A stretch of 54,678 bases of DNA, from contig CACOIH010000008.1 of assembly GCA_902627245.1 (NCBI GenBank), positions 1 to 54,678 of the forward strand. Direction: 5' to 3'. The number at the start of each line of letters is the position of its first letter. Position 1 is the stretch's first letter. The position numbers and the translations under genes are program-made. The stretch comes from an uncultured Alphaproteobacteria bacterium. Lineage in GTDB: Bacteria; Pseudomonadota; Alphaproteobacteria; HIMB59; GCA-002718135. This document shows positions 9,016-18,057 of this stretch, in pieces. Under the pieces are notes generated by a model. The model did no database searches, was not told the DNA's origin, and was given only the letters and a program-made list of their open reading frames with translations.

Positions 9016-10200
9016 TTAGTTGTAGATATAATTTCTTGTGAGAGGCAAATTGTTAATATTTTTTGCGATTTGTATTTGAAAAACAACATTACCCATATTA
9101 ATGAAGGAATATTTACTTGCAAGAAGATAGAATTCCCACATTCTATAAAAACGTTCATCAAACATATTAATAATTTTATCTCTATTTAATTTTACATTTT
9201 TATACCAATGTGAAAGAGTGTGAGCATAATGTAATCTTAAAATTTCTACATCTGTTACATTTATGTTAAGTTTTTGAGTTGCTTTTAAAATTTCAGATAA
9301 GGAGGGTATATATCCTCCCGGAAATATATATTTCCTTATCCATGGGCTTGTAGCAGTAGGCTTGCCTCTTTGACCAATTGTATGCAGTAAGAAAACACCA
9401 TTATCTTTTAAGATGTCATTAGCTTTCTTAAAATATGTATTAAAATATTTAACACCAACATGCTCAAACATACCAACCGAAACTATTCTATCATAAGTAT
9501 CTTTTTCATTTCTGTAATCTTGAAGGACAAATTTTACTTTATCACTTAATCCTTCTTGCTGAGCTCTTTCTGATGCTGTTTTAAATTGGTTTTCCGATAA
9601 TGTTATACCTTTAACTTTAGCTCCTGTTAATTTTGCAATTTCAATTGCCATACCGCCCCACCCACAGCCTATATCTAATACTTTCATATTTTGATTTATT
9701 TGAAGTTTATTAATAATATGTTGTTTTTTATCTTTTTGAGCCTGATCTAAATTAATATTTTCATTATGAAAATAAGCACAAGAATATTGCATATCTCTAT
9801 CAAGAAATAACTTATAAAGATTTTCATCAATGTCATAGTGGTGTGCTACATTGTTTTTTGAATTAACCAATTTATTGATTTGTTGAAAATGCATAAAAAA
9901 AGAGGATAAATACTCATAGAACTTATAAAAATTATTATTAGATATAAAATCATCATAACAGTTTGTAATAAGATTTATTAAATCTTCTATAGAACCATGC
10001 TCAATTACAAGCTCTTTATTCATATAAGCTTCACCGATATGAAGGCTTGGATTTAAAAAAATTTTTCTTTCAATGGACTTATTTATTAAATTGATTCTAA
10101 CTAATGGATCGCCATTTCCATATTTATGATTTACACCCTTTGAGTCGATAACTTCAAGAGTTCCATTAAATCTAAGTTTACCTAATATATTATAAAGCAT
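9016..10200 (-). CDS. cfa: Cyclopropane-fatty-acyl-phospholipid synthase family methyltransferase
   Basis: 394 residues, full length for the family. Features: an N-terminal domain with NPSLHIGEAYMNKELVIEHG, the YSCAYFHN segment with C141, the SAM-binding LDIGCGWGG (175-183), and FEHVG followed by an LHTIG segment. It methylates unsaturated acyl chains of phospholipids at the inner membrane, using S-adenosylmethionine, to make cyclopropane rings. Members of the family can instead carry out other lipid methylations. Monocistronic by position; neighbouring genes are unrelated in function. Confidence 0.9.
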   Translation of the reverse strand: MLYNILGKLRFNGTLEVIDSKGVNHKYGNGDPLVRINLINKSIERKIFLNPSLHIGEAYMNKELVIEHGSIEDLINLITNCYDDFISNNNFYKFYEYLSSFFMHFQQINKLVNSKNNVAHHYDIDENLYKLFLDRDMQYSCAYFHNENINLDQAQKDKKQHIINKLQINQNMKVLDIGCGWGGMAIEIAKLTGAKVKGITLSENQFKTASERAQQEGLSDKVKFVLQDYRNEKDTYDRIVSVGMFEHVGVKYFNTYFKKANDILKDNGVFLLHTIGQRGKPTATSPWIRKYIFPGGYIPSLSEILKATQKLNINVTDVEILRLHYAHTLSHWYKNVKLNRDKIINMFDERFYRMWEFYLLASKYSFINMGNVVFQIQIAKNINNLPLTRNYIYN

Positions 10201-10288
10201 TAGTAATATTATTAAAAAATTACAGTTAATGTCAATATGATGACATTAACTTTTTTTAAAATATTATGCTAATAAGTGAAAAATAACG

Positions 10289-10513
10289 TTATGCAGCTAT
10301 TCGACGATTTTTTTGAGCATCTTTTTCTTTTTTCAGCTCTTTTTCATCAATATATGCAACATCACAATGACTCTGGCAATAAGGCTTGCCAGCTACTGTA
10401 TTGGCTTCACAAAAATGAAATTCTTTTTCCTGTGGATCACCAATTGGCCACTGACAGCTTGAAAAACTGTGCATAACACTGTTTTGCTTAAAATAGTTTT
10501 TAATAATAGACAT
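10289..10513 (-). CDS. Short GcrA-family protein (C-terminal domain only)
   Basis: 74 residues from ATG 10513; a TTG at 10525 would add four. The core CQWPIGDPQEKEFHFC plus GKPYCQSHCDVAY matches the cysteine-rich C-terminal domain of alphaproteobacterial GcrA, the cell-cycle regulator that binds sigma70 and methylated GANTC promoters. The usual N-terminal helix-turn-helix domain (about 60 residues) is absent. The tail KELKKEKDAQKNRR is basic. It may work as a sigma-interacting adaptor only, or be a reduced GcrA. Family assignment is firm; function is inferred. Confidence 0.75.
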   Translation of the reverse strand: MSIIKNYFKQNSVMHSFSSCQWPIGDPQEKEFHFCEANTVAGKPYCQSHCDVAYIDEKELKKEKDAQKNRRIAA

Positions 10514-10673
10514 ATTTTGTTCCAATATTTAATTTCGATGTAGTTTATAATTATCAAAAAACTAGTATTCAATATAAAATGTTAAAAAGTTGTTAATTAT
10601 CAATATGTTAGTACTCATTTTTTTTTGGCATACTATATGTTGATATTATTAATTTGAAAAAAACGAATCGGTT

Positions 10674-10856
10674 CTATTTAAATAAATAAATACCTAATAA
10701 TAATATCAAAAAAACAATAAAAGACTTCAAAATAGTGCTATTTTTGAGATTAGAGTTTGGTGGCTTTCTAACATAAATAAAGATTATTATTATTGACCAA
10801 AATATAACTAAAATAATCCAACCAGTAAGGAAGGCATAAAAAAAATCTTCTGACAT
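10674..10856 (-). CDS. Small two-helix membrane protein, unknown
   Basis: 60 residues with two strongly hydrophobic stretches, AFLTGWIILVIFWSIIIIFI (8-27) and LKSFIVFLILLLGIYLF near the C-terminus, joined by a basic loop (YVRKPPNSNLKN). It lies 24 bp upstream of msrA on the same strand and is probably co-transcribed with it. I do not recognise a family. The ATG, length and context make it plausible as a real gene. Confidence 0.5.
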   Translation of the reverse strand: MSEDFFYAFLTGWIILVIFWSIIIIFIYVRKPPNSNLKNSTILKSFIVFLILLLGIYLFK

Positions 10857-10880
10857 TTGCTGATTGTATAAAATTAAAAC

Positions 10881-11342
10881 TTAGCTAGCACAAAACAAAC
10901 CAGTTTTTTGAATATATTTTTGATGATATTCTTCTGCTTTATAATACTCTTCTGCTTGTTTAATTTCAGTTACAATATGAATTTGATGTTTTTTTGCATA
11001 TCTTGTTTTTGATTCATTCGATATTTTTTCCTGATGTTCATTAAAATAAAATATTGCAGATCTATATTGTGTTCCAATATCTGGACCTTGTCTGTTTAAT
11101 GTGGTTGGGTCATGACATTTCCAAAAATGGTCAACTAACTCTTTAAAAGAGATTATATTTTCATCAAAAAATACTAATACAACTTCAGCATGGTTTGTAT
11201 CTCCAATACATACAGACTCGTAAGTCGGATTTAAAGTATTCCCACCTGAGTAGCCAACTTCAGTATTTACAACACCGGGTAGTTTTCTAAATGATTCTTC
11301 CACACCCCAAAAACATCCAGCTCCAAATAATGCTTTTTCCAT
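10881..11342 (-). CDS. msrA: Peptide-methionine (S)-S-oxide reductase
   Basis: 153 residues, a short standard MsrA. The catalytic motif GAGCFWGVEE places the nucleophile at C10. GVVNTEVGYSGG, YESVCIGDTNHAEVV and HDPTTLNRQGPDIGTQYRS are family signatures. It reduces the S-epimer of methionine sulfoxide in proteins and free amino acids using thioredoxin. A C-terminal cysteine (C151, FCAS) could act as resolving residue. It is divergent from the Nudix gene at 11386. Confidence 0.95.
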   Translation of the reverse strand: MEKALFGAGCFWGVEESFRKLPGVVNTEVGYSGGNTLNPTYESVCIGDTNHAEVVLVFFDENIISFKELVDHFWKCHDPTTLNRQGPDIGTQYRSAIFYFNEHQEKISNESKTRYAKKHQIHIVTEIKQAEEYYKAEEYHQKYIQKTGLFCAS

Positions 11343-11385
11343 ATAATTTTAAATATATATTTATTTTAAATATTATCAATTTTTT

Positions 11386-11967
11386 ATGAAATCAAATTTT
11401 AAGATTATTAGTAAGAAAAATATATACAGTGGTTTTTTTGAAATGAATGAAGTAATTTTGAAATATAAAAAATACAATGGTAGTTGGAGCAAGGAAGTGA
11501 AAAGAGAGTTATTTGGTGGATCGCAAGTAGCTGCTGTTTTACCTTATGATCCAATAAAAAAAGAGATAGTCCTTATTCAACAATTTAGACCAGGAACAAT
11601 ATCAAAAAATTTAAACAATTATCTCAATGAAATTGTTGCAGGTATTATTGATCATGGAGAAGATCCCGAGGTTGCAGCAAGTAGAGAGTGTTACGAAGAA
11701 ACTGGGTGTGAAGTTAATAAATTAATTCCTATTCAAGGATATTTTCCTGCTCCTGGTTCTTCTGAATCATACTATCATTTATTTTTAGCTGAAATAGAGT
11801 CATTCGAAGGAGATAGAATAATGGGCTTAGAAACTGAAAATGAAGATATTTTAGTGAAAAGTTATAAATCTTCTCAAGTTGAAAAAATGTTAAAAAAAGG
11901 TGAAATTTTAAATGGACTAAGCTTGATTGCACTTCAATGGTTTTTTTTAAACATTAATAAGTTCTAA
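11386..11967 (+). CDS. nudF: Nudix hydrolase, ADP-ribose pyrophosphatase type
   Basis: 193 residues. The Nudix box GX5EX7REUXEEXGU is complete at about residues 86-108 (GIIDHGEDPEVAASRECYEE, then TG). Upstream QQFRPGT and downstream FPAPGSSES fit the ADP-sugar diphosphatase subgroup (NudF/TrgB-like), which cleaves ADP-ribose to AMP and ribose 5-phosphate. The last codon overlaps the convergent gene at 11964 by 4 bp. Confidence 0.85.
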   Translation: MKSNFKIISKKNIYSGFFEMNEVILKYKKYNGSWSKEVKRELFGGSQVAAVLPYDPIKKEIVLIQQFRPGTISKNLNNYLNEIVAGIIDHGEDPEVAASRECYEETGCEVNKLIPIQGYFPAPGSSESYYHLFLAEIESFEGDRIMGLETENEDILVKSYKSSQVEKMLKKGEILNGLSLIALQWFFLNINKF

Positions 11968-12299
11968 GTGCCAACACCTCTCTGGTATGGTTGGACTAAT
12001 TGTTTACATACTAGTGTCATATCAAGAGTTTCTAAACTTTGATCCATTGTTTGATATTCCTGACATTCGTATAAGTCTTTATCTTTTTGCAAAACTGTAA
12101 CGAAAAGAATTAATAATAAACCGTTACTTGTATTGATATCACTAATAGAGTAGCTTTTAACCTCATATCCTTCATTAATTAAGTCTTTATATGTTTTTTC
12201 AGAATCTAACCACTGATCAAGATTTGGATTAGATATAGCTGATGTGCTAAGTAGTATTTGAAATAAAAAAGCAAATATAACTAATTTTCTTTTAACCAT
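11964..12299 (-). CDS. Hypothetical secreted protein
   Basis: 111 residues. N-terminal MVKRKLVIFAFLFQILLSTS is a classic signal peptide with cleavage probably after SAIS. The mature part has a WLDSEKTYKDLINEGYEVKSY segment and two cysteines (YECQEY and LVCKQL) that could form a disulphide in the periplasm. I do not recognise the family. The start overlaps the 3' end of the peroxiredoxin gene by 19 bp, so the two are one transcript. Confidence 0.65.
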   Translation of the reverse strand: MVKRKLVIFAFLFQILLSTSAISNPNLDQWLDSEKTYKDLINEGYEVKSYSISDINTSNGLLLILFVTVLQKDKDLYECQEYQTMDQSLETLDMTLVCKQLVQPYQRGVGT

Positions 12300-12835
12300 T
12301 CTAAAATACTATCTATATGTTTGCTTATAGAATCAATAGGATAGAATACTTTTTTTATTATATTTTTTTCCACAATTATTGTTAGTTTTTTTATAAAAGT
12401 TCTTTCATCTACACAGAAAGTTGGCAAAGAAAGTTTTTGTACGCAAAGTAAATTTGAGTCACTTAATATATCATATTGAATGCCTAGTCTGTTTGTCATT
12501 TCTTTAATATCTTCTATAGTTTGTGTTGAAATACCTATTGGTATTGCATTCAGTTGTATTAACTTTTCATAATTATCTCTGAAAATACAATTTTCTAAAG
12601 TGCATCCTTTTGCACCAGGAATACTGTCCCAGTTTGTAGGTAATTTTTTTTTTGGATGTCCAGTTAATGAATAAAAATAAATTACTAATCTAAAACTATC
12701 CTTTCTTTTTAATTGTAATAAATTACCAGTTTGATTTGGCAATAAAATTGATGGTAGTGGTTTGTAAAGGAGTTTATTTAATAAAGTTTTATTCTCATGT
12801 ATTAGTTGATCTTTCATGAATTTAGTGTCATCCAT
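12281..12835 (-). CDS. Peroxiredoxin (AhpC/TSA, Bcp-like)
   Basis: 184 residues. The thioredoxin-fold core has VIYFYSLTGHP and then SIPGAKGCTLENCIFRD, with C78 as likely peroxidatic cysteine and C83 five residues later as resolving cysteine, the Bcp spacing. Further on LGIQYDILSDSNL and LPTFCVDERTFIKKLTIIVE match the family. It would reduce H2O2 or organic peroxides in the cytoplasm at the expense of thioredoxin. Organised with the small secreted protein downstream. Confidence 0.75.
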   Translation of the reverse strand: MDDTKFMKDQLIHENKTLLNKLLYKPLPSILLPNQTGNLLQLKRKDSFRLVIYFYSLTGHPKKKLPTNWDSIPGAKGCTLENCIFRDNYEKLIQLNAIPIGISTQTIEDIKEMTNRLGIQYDILSDSNLLCVQKLSLPTFCVDERTFIKKLTIIVEKNIIKKVFYPIDSISKHIDSILEWLKEN

Positions 12836-12873
12836 AATATTAAATTTATATAAATTTTAAAAGAAAAATTCTA

Positions 12874-13812
12874 ATGACTAAAATTAAACCATTATCAAGT
12901 ATGACAACTCCGCGTTTTGCAGATATTGCAACATTTTTCAGATTACCAATTGAAAAGGACCTTTCTAAACTTGACTACTGTATTTGTGGCGTACCTTGGG
13001 ATGGTGGCACAACAAATAGACCTGGGGCAAGACATGGTCCTAGGGAAATAAGAAATGCATCCTCTCTTGTTAGATTATATCATCCTGTTTCACTTAAAAG
13101 TCCATATGATAAATATAATGTTGCTGATATTGGAGACTGTCCAGTAAACCCTGCCGATCTAAATAATTCTTTAGAAAAAATTAAAAGTTTTTATTTTAAT
13201 ATTAAAGAAAATAATACAATACCAATTTCAATTGGAGGTGACCACCTTATTAGTCTTCCAATATTGAGAGGTATCAATAGAGATAAGCCAATTGGACTTT
13301 TTCAATTTGATTCTCACTCTGATACATGGGATACTTACTTTGGTGGCTATAAATACACACATGGAACACCCTTTAGAAGAGCAATTGAAGAAAATTTAAT
13401 TGATCCACACAAATATGTTATTCTTGGACTAAGAGGATCTTTATATGATCCAAATGATTTAAAATGGGCTAAAGAACAAGGTGTAACTTTAATAACAATT
13501 GATGAGTATTATGATATGGGTTTTAATAAGTGCATGCAAAAAATTTTTAATGTTCTTAAAGATGCGGAAACTTACTTTACTTTTGATATTGATGGTATTG
13601 ATCCAACATTTGCACCTGGCACTGGTACTCCAGAAGTAGGAGGTTTCTCAGTGCGAGAAGCTCAATTGATTATTAGAGCATTAAACAAATTAAACTTTGT
13701 AGGAGGAGATGTAGTGGAAGTTTCACCGCCATTTGATGTAAATAATTTAACTTCTCATGTAGCCGCAACAATCGCATTTGAAATGCTTTGCACAATGACT
13801 AAAACGAACTAA
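12874..13812 (+). CDS. speB: Ureohydrolase (agmatinase/guanidino-acid hydrolase family)
   Basis: 312 residues with all binuclear manganese motifs: GGDH (121-124), FDSHSD (145-150, where most members have DAHxD) and DIDGIDP (238-244). The substrate-side segment GVPWDGGTTNRPGARHGPREIR is agmatinase-like. It hydrolyses a guanidino compound to an amine or amino acid plus urea. Agmatine is only one possibility; guanidinobutyrate and guanidinopropionate hydrolases look the same at this level. It sits 10 bp upstream of a mannonate-dehydratase-like gene, an odd operon partner. Confidence 0.8.
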   Translation: MTKIKPLSSMTTPRFADIATFFRLPIEKDLSKLDYCICGVPWDGGTTNRPGARHGPREIRNASSLVRLYHPVSLKSPYDKYNVADIGDCPVNPADLNNSLEKIKSFYFNIKENNTIPISIGGDHLISLPILRGINRDKPIGLFQFDSHSDTWDTYFGGYKYTHGTPFRRAIEENLIDPHKYVILGLRGSLYDPNDLKWAKEQGVTLITIDEYYDMGFNKCMQKIFNVLKDAETYFTFDIDGIDPTFAPGTGTPEVGGFSVREAQLIIRALNKLNFVGGDVVEVSPPFDVNNLTSHVAATIAFEMLCTMTKTN

Positions 13813-13822
13813 AGGATGTTTT

Positions 13823-15007
13823 GTGGAACTGTCATTTAGGTGGTATGGACCAAAAGATCCAGTAACTTTATCTGATATAAGACAATCAAATGCAGAGTTT
13901 GTTGTAACATCATTACATCAAATACCCACTGGAGAAAAATGGAAAATTGATTCAATAAAAAAAAGAATCAATTTCATTAATAAGTACAATTCAAAATTTA
14001 ATGTAAATTTAAAATGGAATGTTGTTGAAAGTATCCCTGTTCATAATAATATTAAATTGAGAGATAATAACTTTAGGAAACTAATAGATAATTACAAGGA
14101 CACTGTTGCCAATATTGCAAAAAATAAGATTCATACTGTATGTTATAACTTTATGCCAATTGTTGATTGGACTAGGACGCAATTAGACTATAAGCTTCCT
14201 ACTGATGGTTTGGCACTTAGGTTTAACTATATTCAAATTATAATTTTTGAAAAATTTATTCTAAAATTGAAGAACCTTGAAAAGAGATATAAGCCAAAAG
14301 AATTAGATGTAGCAAAAAAATTATATAAAATTATGACTCAAAAAGATCTTAATAACTTAAAAAAATCAGTAATGGGTGGTTTACCAGCGGCTGAAAAGAA
14401 ATATTCCATAACTGAATTCAAAAAAATGCTAATTTCTTATAAAGATTTTACCGATGAAGATTTAAAACAAAACTTAAAAGAATTTTTAAATGAAATTATA
14501 CCAGTTGCCGAAGAAAATAATGTGAAAATGGCAATTCATCCAGATGACCCTCCAATTCCATTATTTGGGGTTCCAAGAATAGTTTCAAATTTAGATGATT
14601 ACAAATATATACTAAATTCTTATAAATCAGAATCGAACGGTATGACATTTTGTGCTGGTTCTCTGGCTTCTAATATTAATAATGATGTTTATAAGATATT
14701 TGAAACCTTTAAAAATAAAATTAATTTTATTCATTTAAGAAATGTAAAAATAGAAAAAGATAAGAAAAGTTTTTACGAAACTAATCACTTAAATGGTGAT
14801 GTTGATTTTGTTAAGTTAATAAAAATGATTAAGAGTGAAGAAAAACGCAGATCTACTAACAAAAAAACTCATATACCTATGAGACCTGATCATGGGCATT
14901 GTTTATTAGATGATCAAAAAAAGAAAAATATTAATCCTGGTTACACTGCAATTGGTAGAATGATGGGATTGTCAGAATTAAGAGGTATTATTTCAGCAAC
15001 TAAATAA
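13823..15007 (+). CDS. uxuA: Mannonate dehydratase
   Basis: 394 residues, full length. GTG start at 13823, chosen because AAAGGA (13811-13816) is 6 bp upstream. Family motifs: SLHQIPTGEKW, FMPIVDWTRT, HPDDPP (metal His), CAGS (metal Cys), HLRN (metal His) and RPDHGH (metal Asp). UxuA converts D-mannonate to 2-keto-3-deoxygluconate, a step of hexuronate breakdown. No KdgK/KdgA or uronate isomerase is nearby, so the pathway is only partly here. Convergent with comE. Confidence 0.9.
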   Translation: MELSFRWYGPKDPVTLSDIRQSNAEFVVTSLHQIPTGEKWKIDSIKKRINFINKYNSKFNVNLKWNVVESIPVHNNIKLRDNNFRKLIDNYKDTVANIAKNKIHTVCYNFMPIVDWTRTQLDYKLPTDGLALRFNYIQIIIFEKFILKLKNLEKRYKPKELDVAKKLYKIMTQKDLNNLKKSVMGGLPAAEKKYSITEFKKMLISYKDFTDEDLKQNLKEFLNEIIPVAEENNVKMAIHPDDPPIPLFGVPRIVSNLDDYKYILNSYKSESNGMTFCAGSLASNINNDVYKIFETFKNKINFIHLRNVKIEKDKKSFYETNHLNGDVDFVKLIKMIKSEEKRRSTNKKTHIPMRPDHGHCLLDDQKKKNINPGYTAIGRMMGLSELRGIISATK

Positions 15008-15033
15008 TATAGATGCATTACTAAATAAAATAA

Positions 15034-15588
15034 TTAATTTATTAGTTTTCTAAATCTATCCCTAATTGTTATTGGATTTAGAGGTATTGGTTTAACTTTT
15101 ATATTTCCAGATTTTACTTTTGCAATAATAACATATGAATTTTTTTTATCTTTAAATGCTTTTAATAGCTCACTTGCTGTTTTTTTACCACTACACTCAA
15201 TTACTTTCTTACAACCAGAAGCTATTGCAACTTCTTTCAATGAAGTTTTTTCACTTGTAAATGTCCTTTGATCTCCTGTTGATCCATATGAACCATTATC
15301 TATAATCAACAGAGTAAAGTTATTTGGGGCTCTGTTTCCAATAGTAGAAAGAGTGCTCATGTTCATTAAGACTGAACCATCTCCATCAATACTTATAACA
15401 TTTTTTTTTTGAGAAATAGCTAATCCCAAACCTATAGAGGAAGATAGACCCATGCTACCTAACATATAAAAATAATTTGGTTTGTCATTTATTTTGTAAA
15501 GTTCTTGTGAAGGAAGTCCGATATTGCAAATGACAAGCTTGTTTTTTAATTGGCTTTGTATTGTTTTTAAAAGGTCAAACCTATTCAT
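15034..15588 (-). CDS. comE: Sulfopyruvate decarboxylase, beta (TPP-binding) subunit
   Basis: 184 residues forming the TPP pyrophosphate-binding half of a split decarboxylase. GDGS (69-72) begins the TPP/Mg motif that ends at N98 (IIDNGSYGSTGDQ). LGSMGLSSSIGLGLA is also characteristic. With the alpha subunit encoded by the preceding gene (ATGA overlap) it decarboxylates 3-sulfopyruvate to sulfoacetaldehyde, the substrate of Xsc encoded at 52-53.8 kb. Phosphonopyruvate decarboxylase is the closest alternative, but that enzyme is usually one fused chain. Last gene of the operon starting at 24313. Confidence 0.8.
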   Translation of the reverse strand: MNRFDLLKTIQSQLKNKLVICNIGLPSQELYKINDKPNYFYMLGSMGLSSSIGLGLAISQKKNVISIDGDGSVLMNMSTLSTIGNRAPNNFTLLIIDNGSYGSTGDQRTFTSEKTSLKEVAIASGCKKVIECSGKKTASELLKAFKDKKNSYVIIAKVKSGNIKVKPIPLNPITIRDRFRKLIN

Positions 15589-16085
15589 TTATCATCTTTC
15601 ATTAATTGAAAATCACATAGTATTGCTACTGGACTCTCCATGATTTTAGCATGGTCAGTATAAGTTTTAATATTGTCTAAATCTTTTTCTGTCGAGCAAT
15701 GTAATGTTGGTATTTTAAGTGTATCTAAGATTTCTTTTGTTATTTTAGCCATTCCTCCTTGAGCACTAACTTGTTCACCTGGCATTCCTCTATAACTTAC
15801 AAGAAAAATAACAGGAAGATTATATAATTGTAGCAAAGAAACGATTGCATTTACTGAGTTCCCAAGTCCAGTATTTTGCATCATTATGCATGGCAATTTT
15901 CTGCCTAAATATGCCCCCGCACATATACCCATGCCCTCTTCTTCTCTTGGAACTGATGAATAATAAATACTTTTATCTTTTTCTAAAATTTCAATCATAT
16001 TCGCAAGTAATTTACATGGAACACTAAGATAAAAATTTACGCCACCCATTTTAAGATTTTTTATTATTTTTTTACTAATTTTCAT
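15585..16085 (-). CDS. comD: Sulfopyruvate decarboxylase, alpha (Pyr-domain) subunit
   Basis: 166 residues, the pyrimidine-binding half of a TPP decarboxylase: FYLSVPCKLLANMIEIL, VPREEEGMGICAGAYLG with the TPP-activating glutamate among E48-E50, and QNTGLGNSVNAIVSLLQLY followed by SYRGMPGEQ. It pairs with ComE to turn sulfopyruvate into sulfoacetaldehyde and CO2. It starts 3 bp after the galM stop, so it belongs to the transporter/epimerase operon. ComDE names come from coenzyme M synthesis in methanogens; bacteria use the same pair in sulfolactate/DHPS breakdown. Confidence 0.8.
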   Translation of the reverse strand: MKISKKIIKNLKMGGVNFYLSVPCKLLANMIEILEKDKSIYYSSVPREEEGMGICAGAYLGRKLPCIMMQNTGLGNSVNAIVSLLQLYNLPVIFLVSYRGMPGEQVSAQGGMAKITKEILDTLKIPTLHCSTEKDLDNIKTYTDHAKIMESPVAILCDFQLMKDDK

Positions 16086-16087
16086 TT

Positions 16088-17146
16088 TTAAATTTCAATA
16101 AAATCATTTCTTAACTTAATTTTAGTTAATGATTTATAAGTATCTCCTTTTTTTAATATTGGTGATGGAAAGTTAGGATTATTGATTGCATCTGGAAAAT
16201 TTTGAGTCTCTAAACACATACCAAATTGAATACCATAAGTCTTATTGTATTTTCCATTATATTTTTTATTCATCATATTACCTGTATAAAATTGAATACC
16301 TGGTTGGTTCGTAAAATATTCAACTCCCATTCCTGTTTTATTGCTATAAATTTGTGCCACTGAATTATTATGTTTTATATCTAATAGTGAATAATTATTA
16401 TCAATTCCTCCAGAATTTAAGAAATCATCATCTATTAAAAAAAAATTATTTAAATCAAATTTAGTTCCAGTTACCTCTAGTACTTTTCCAGTTGGAATTG
16501 AATTTAAATCATTTTCACAAATGTATTTTGAGTCTATTTTGACAAGATGGTTAGTTATATTTTGATATAAATTTTTGTGACCATGAAAGTTCCAGTAGTT
16601 GTGATTAGTTAAATTAATTATTGTATCTCTATCTGTAGTAGCTTCAAATATAATTAATATTTCATTGTCATTATTTAATTCATAAATTGTTTTACATTCT
16701 AGATTTCCAGGATAATTCTCTTCTAAATGATTAGACAAATAACTTAAGGTACATCTTATAAAGTTTTTGTCTTTAATTACTTCCTCTAAATTCCATATTT
16801 TTTTATTAAAACCTACCTTACCACCATGGAGATGGTCTGGAGGAGTATTTGGAAACAAATTATATTCTTTATTATTAAGAGTAAATTTACTATTTCCAAT
16901 TCTATTACAAACTCTTCCAATAATTGAATTGAAATAACCATCTGCCTCAAAGATTTCATCAGTCGAACCATATCCAAGAAGTACGTCTTCACAGTAAGAA
17001 GGATCACTAATAGAAGGAATAAATACTTCATGTATATAGCCACCATAAGTAATGAAGCTAATTTTATAATTATTAGAGTTTTTAATTTCAATTGTTTCAA
17101 TGTCATAATCACGATCATTATTAAATTTTGAAATTTTATATTGCAT
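16088..17146 (-). CDS. galM: Aldose 1-epimerase (GalM family)
   Basis: 352 residues. Catalytic signatures are present: FNSIIGRVCNRIGNSKF, then DHLHGGKVGFNKKIW with the active-site histidine, INLTNHNYWNFHG with the second, GIDNNYSL, and LETQNFPDAINNPNFPS with the terminal Glu region. It interconverts alpha and beta anomers of a sugar in the cytoplasm. Located between a permease (TAATG overlap) and comD. YihR, a GalM homologue, acts on sulfoquinovose in E. coli, and the neighbouring sulfopyruvate decarboxylase makes a sulfosugar substrate conceivable, but ordinary galactose/glucose mutarotation is equally possible. Confidence 0.85.
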   Translation of the reverse strand: MQYKISKFNNDRDYDIETIEIKNSNNYKISFITYGGYIHEVFIPSISDPSYCEDVLLGYGSTDEIFEADGYFNSIIGRVCNRIGNSKFTLNNKEYNLFPNTPPDHLHGGKVGFNKKIWNLEEVIKDKNFIRCTLSYLSNHLEENYPGNLECKTIYELNNDNEILIIFEATTDRDTIINLTNHNYWNFHGHKNLYQNITNHLVKIDSKYICENDLNSIPTGKVLEVTGTKFDLNNFFLIDDDFLNSGGIDNNYSLLDIKHNNSVAQIYSNKTGMGVEYFTNQPGIQFYTGNMMNKKYNGKYNKTYGIQFGMCLETQNFPDAINNPNFPSPILKKGDTYKSLTKIKLRNDFIEI

Positions 17147-18045
17147 TATAATTTTCTCTCTCTTTGTTTTTTATAATAGTTTTGCCGAAGATAAATAATA
17201 ATTCCCCCAATAATAATAAAAAAAGCACCAGGAAATAATTGATCAACAGGCCATTCTCTAAAAAAAATCCAACCTAAGATTAACGCAAAGAAAATTTCAA
17301 TATAATCAAAAGGCATTATTTTACTTAATTCAGCTCTTCTAGATCCATAAATTAAAAGTAAAGTTCCAGTTCCTCCTGCAAGTCCCATAATCAATAATAT
17401 AAAAACATCATAAGTATTTTTAAAACTTTCCCACATATTAAAAATCACTACAAGTAGTAATGAGCAAATCATGGTCCCAACTTGACCATACAAGTTTATA
17501 AGAGGTGTTGGTGTATCTAACGTAAAATTAAGTGCAGTAACTCTTGCTAGCGAATAACCAAATGCAGCAAGGATAGGTAATAAAATAATTATATTAAAAT
17601 TTTCAGACCAAGGTTCCATAATGAACAAAATGCCTACAAAACCAGAAATAACTGCTAATGATTTATACCAACCAAATTTTTCACCTAATAATGGAATTGC
17701 TAATAATGTTACCATCATTGGTCCAGTATATTCCATTGTAGCAACTAGTGCGAATGGTATATATAGGTATGATGTGTAAAGACATAACTGGGCTACTGAC
17801 ACAAATACACCTCTAAATAATCCAAGTCTCCATTGTTTAATAATTATCTGTTTTCCGGTGTCATGCCAGTCTTTAGAAAAATATAGAGCAATAAAACAAG
17901 GTATCATTCCAAAAAGATTTCTAAAAACAGATAACTGCGCTGCAGGATAATCATTTCTTAAATATTTTATAGCTAATCCCATACAATCTAATAAAAAAAG
18001 ACCTGAGAGAGATAGAGTTACAGCAAGTAAAAGATTACTTTTCAA
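17146..18045 (-). CDS. EamA/DMT-family permease
   Basis: 299 residues, ten hydrophobic segments in two EamA halves (FRNLFGMIPCFIALYF, ATMEYTGPMMVTLLAIPLLG, MPFDYIEIFFALILGWIFF). The only upstream start is TTG at 18045 (MKSNLLLAVTLSLSG); the first internal ATG would remove helix one. The stop overlaps the galM ATG (TAATG), and it follows the ABC ATPase after 12 bp, so it is part of the same operon. It may export a by-product of the imported compound or take up a related one. Substrate unknown. Confidence 0.8.
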   Translation of the reverse strand: MKSNLLLAVTLSLSGLFLLDCMGLAIKYLRNDYPAAQLSVFRNLFGMIPCFIALYFSKDWHDTGKQIIIKQWRLGLFRGVFVSVAQLCLYTSYLYIPFALVATMEYTGPMMVTLLAIPLLGEKFGWYKSLAVISGFVGILFIMEPWSENFNIIILLPILAAFGYSLARVTALNFTLDTPTPLINLYGQVGTMICSLLLVVIFNMWESFKNTYDVFILLIMGLAGGTGTLLLIYGSRRAELSKIMPFDYIEIFFALILGWIFFREWPVDQLFPGAFFIIIGGIIIYLRQNYYKKQRERKL

Positions 18046-18057
18046 AATTTTTTAAAT

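Noticed and set aside
8976-9161. Minus-strand frame of 61 codons
   Set aside because: It is out of frame within the 3' end of cfa and has no features of its own.
10526-10673. Small RNA or regulatory element in the gap before the two-helix membrane protein
   Set aside because: Only simple AT-rich sequence with short AATTATCAA repeats; no stable hairpin, no promoter I could defend.
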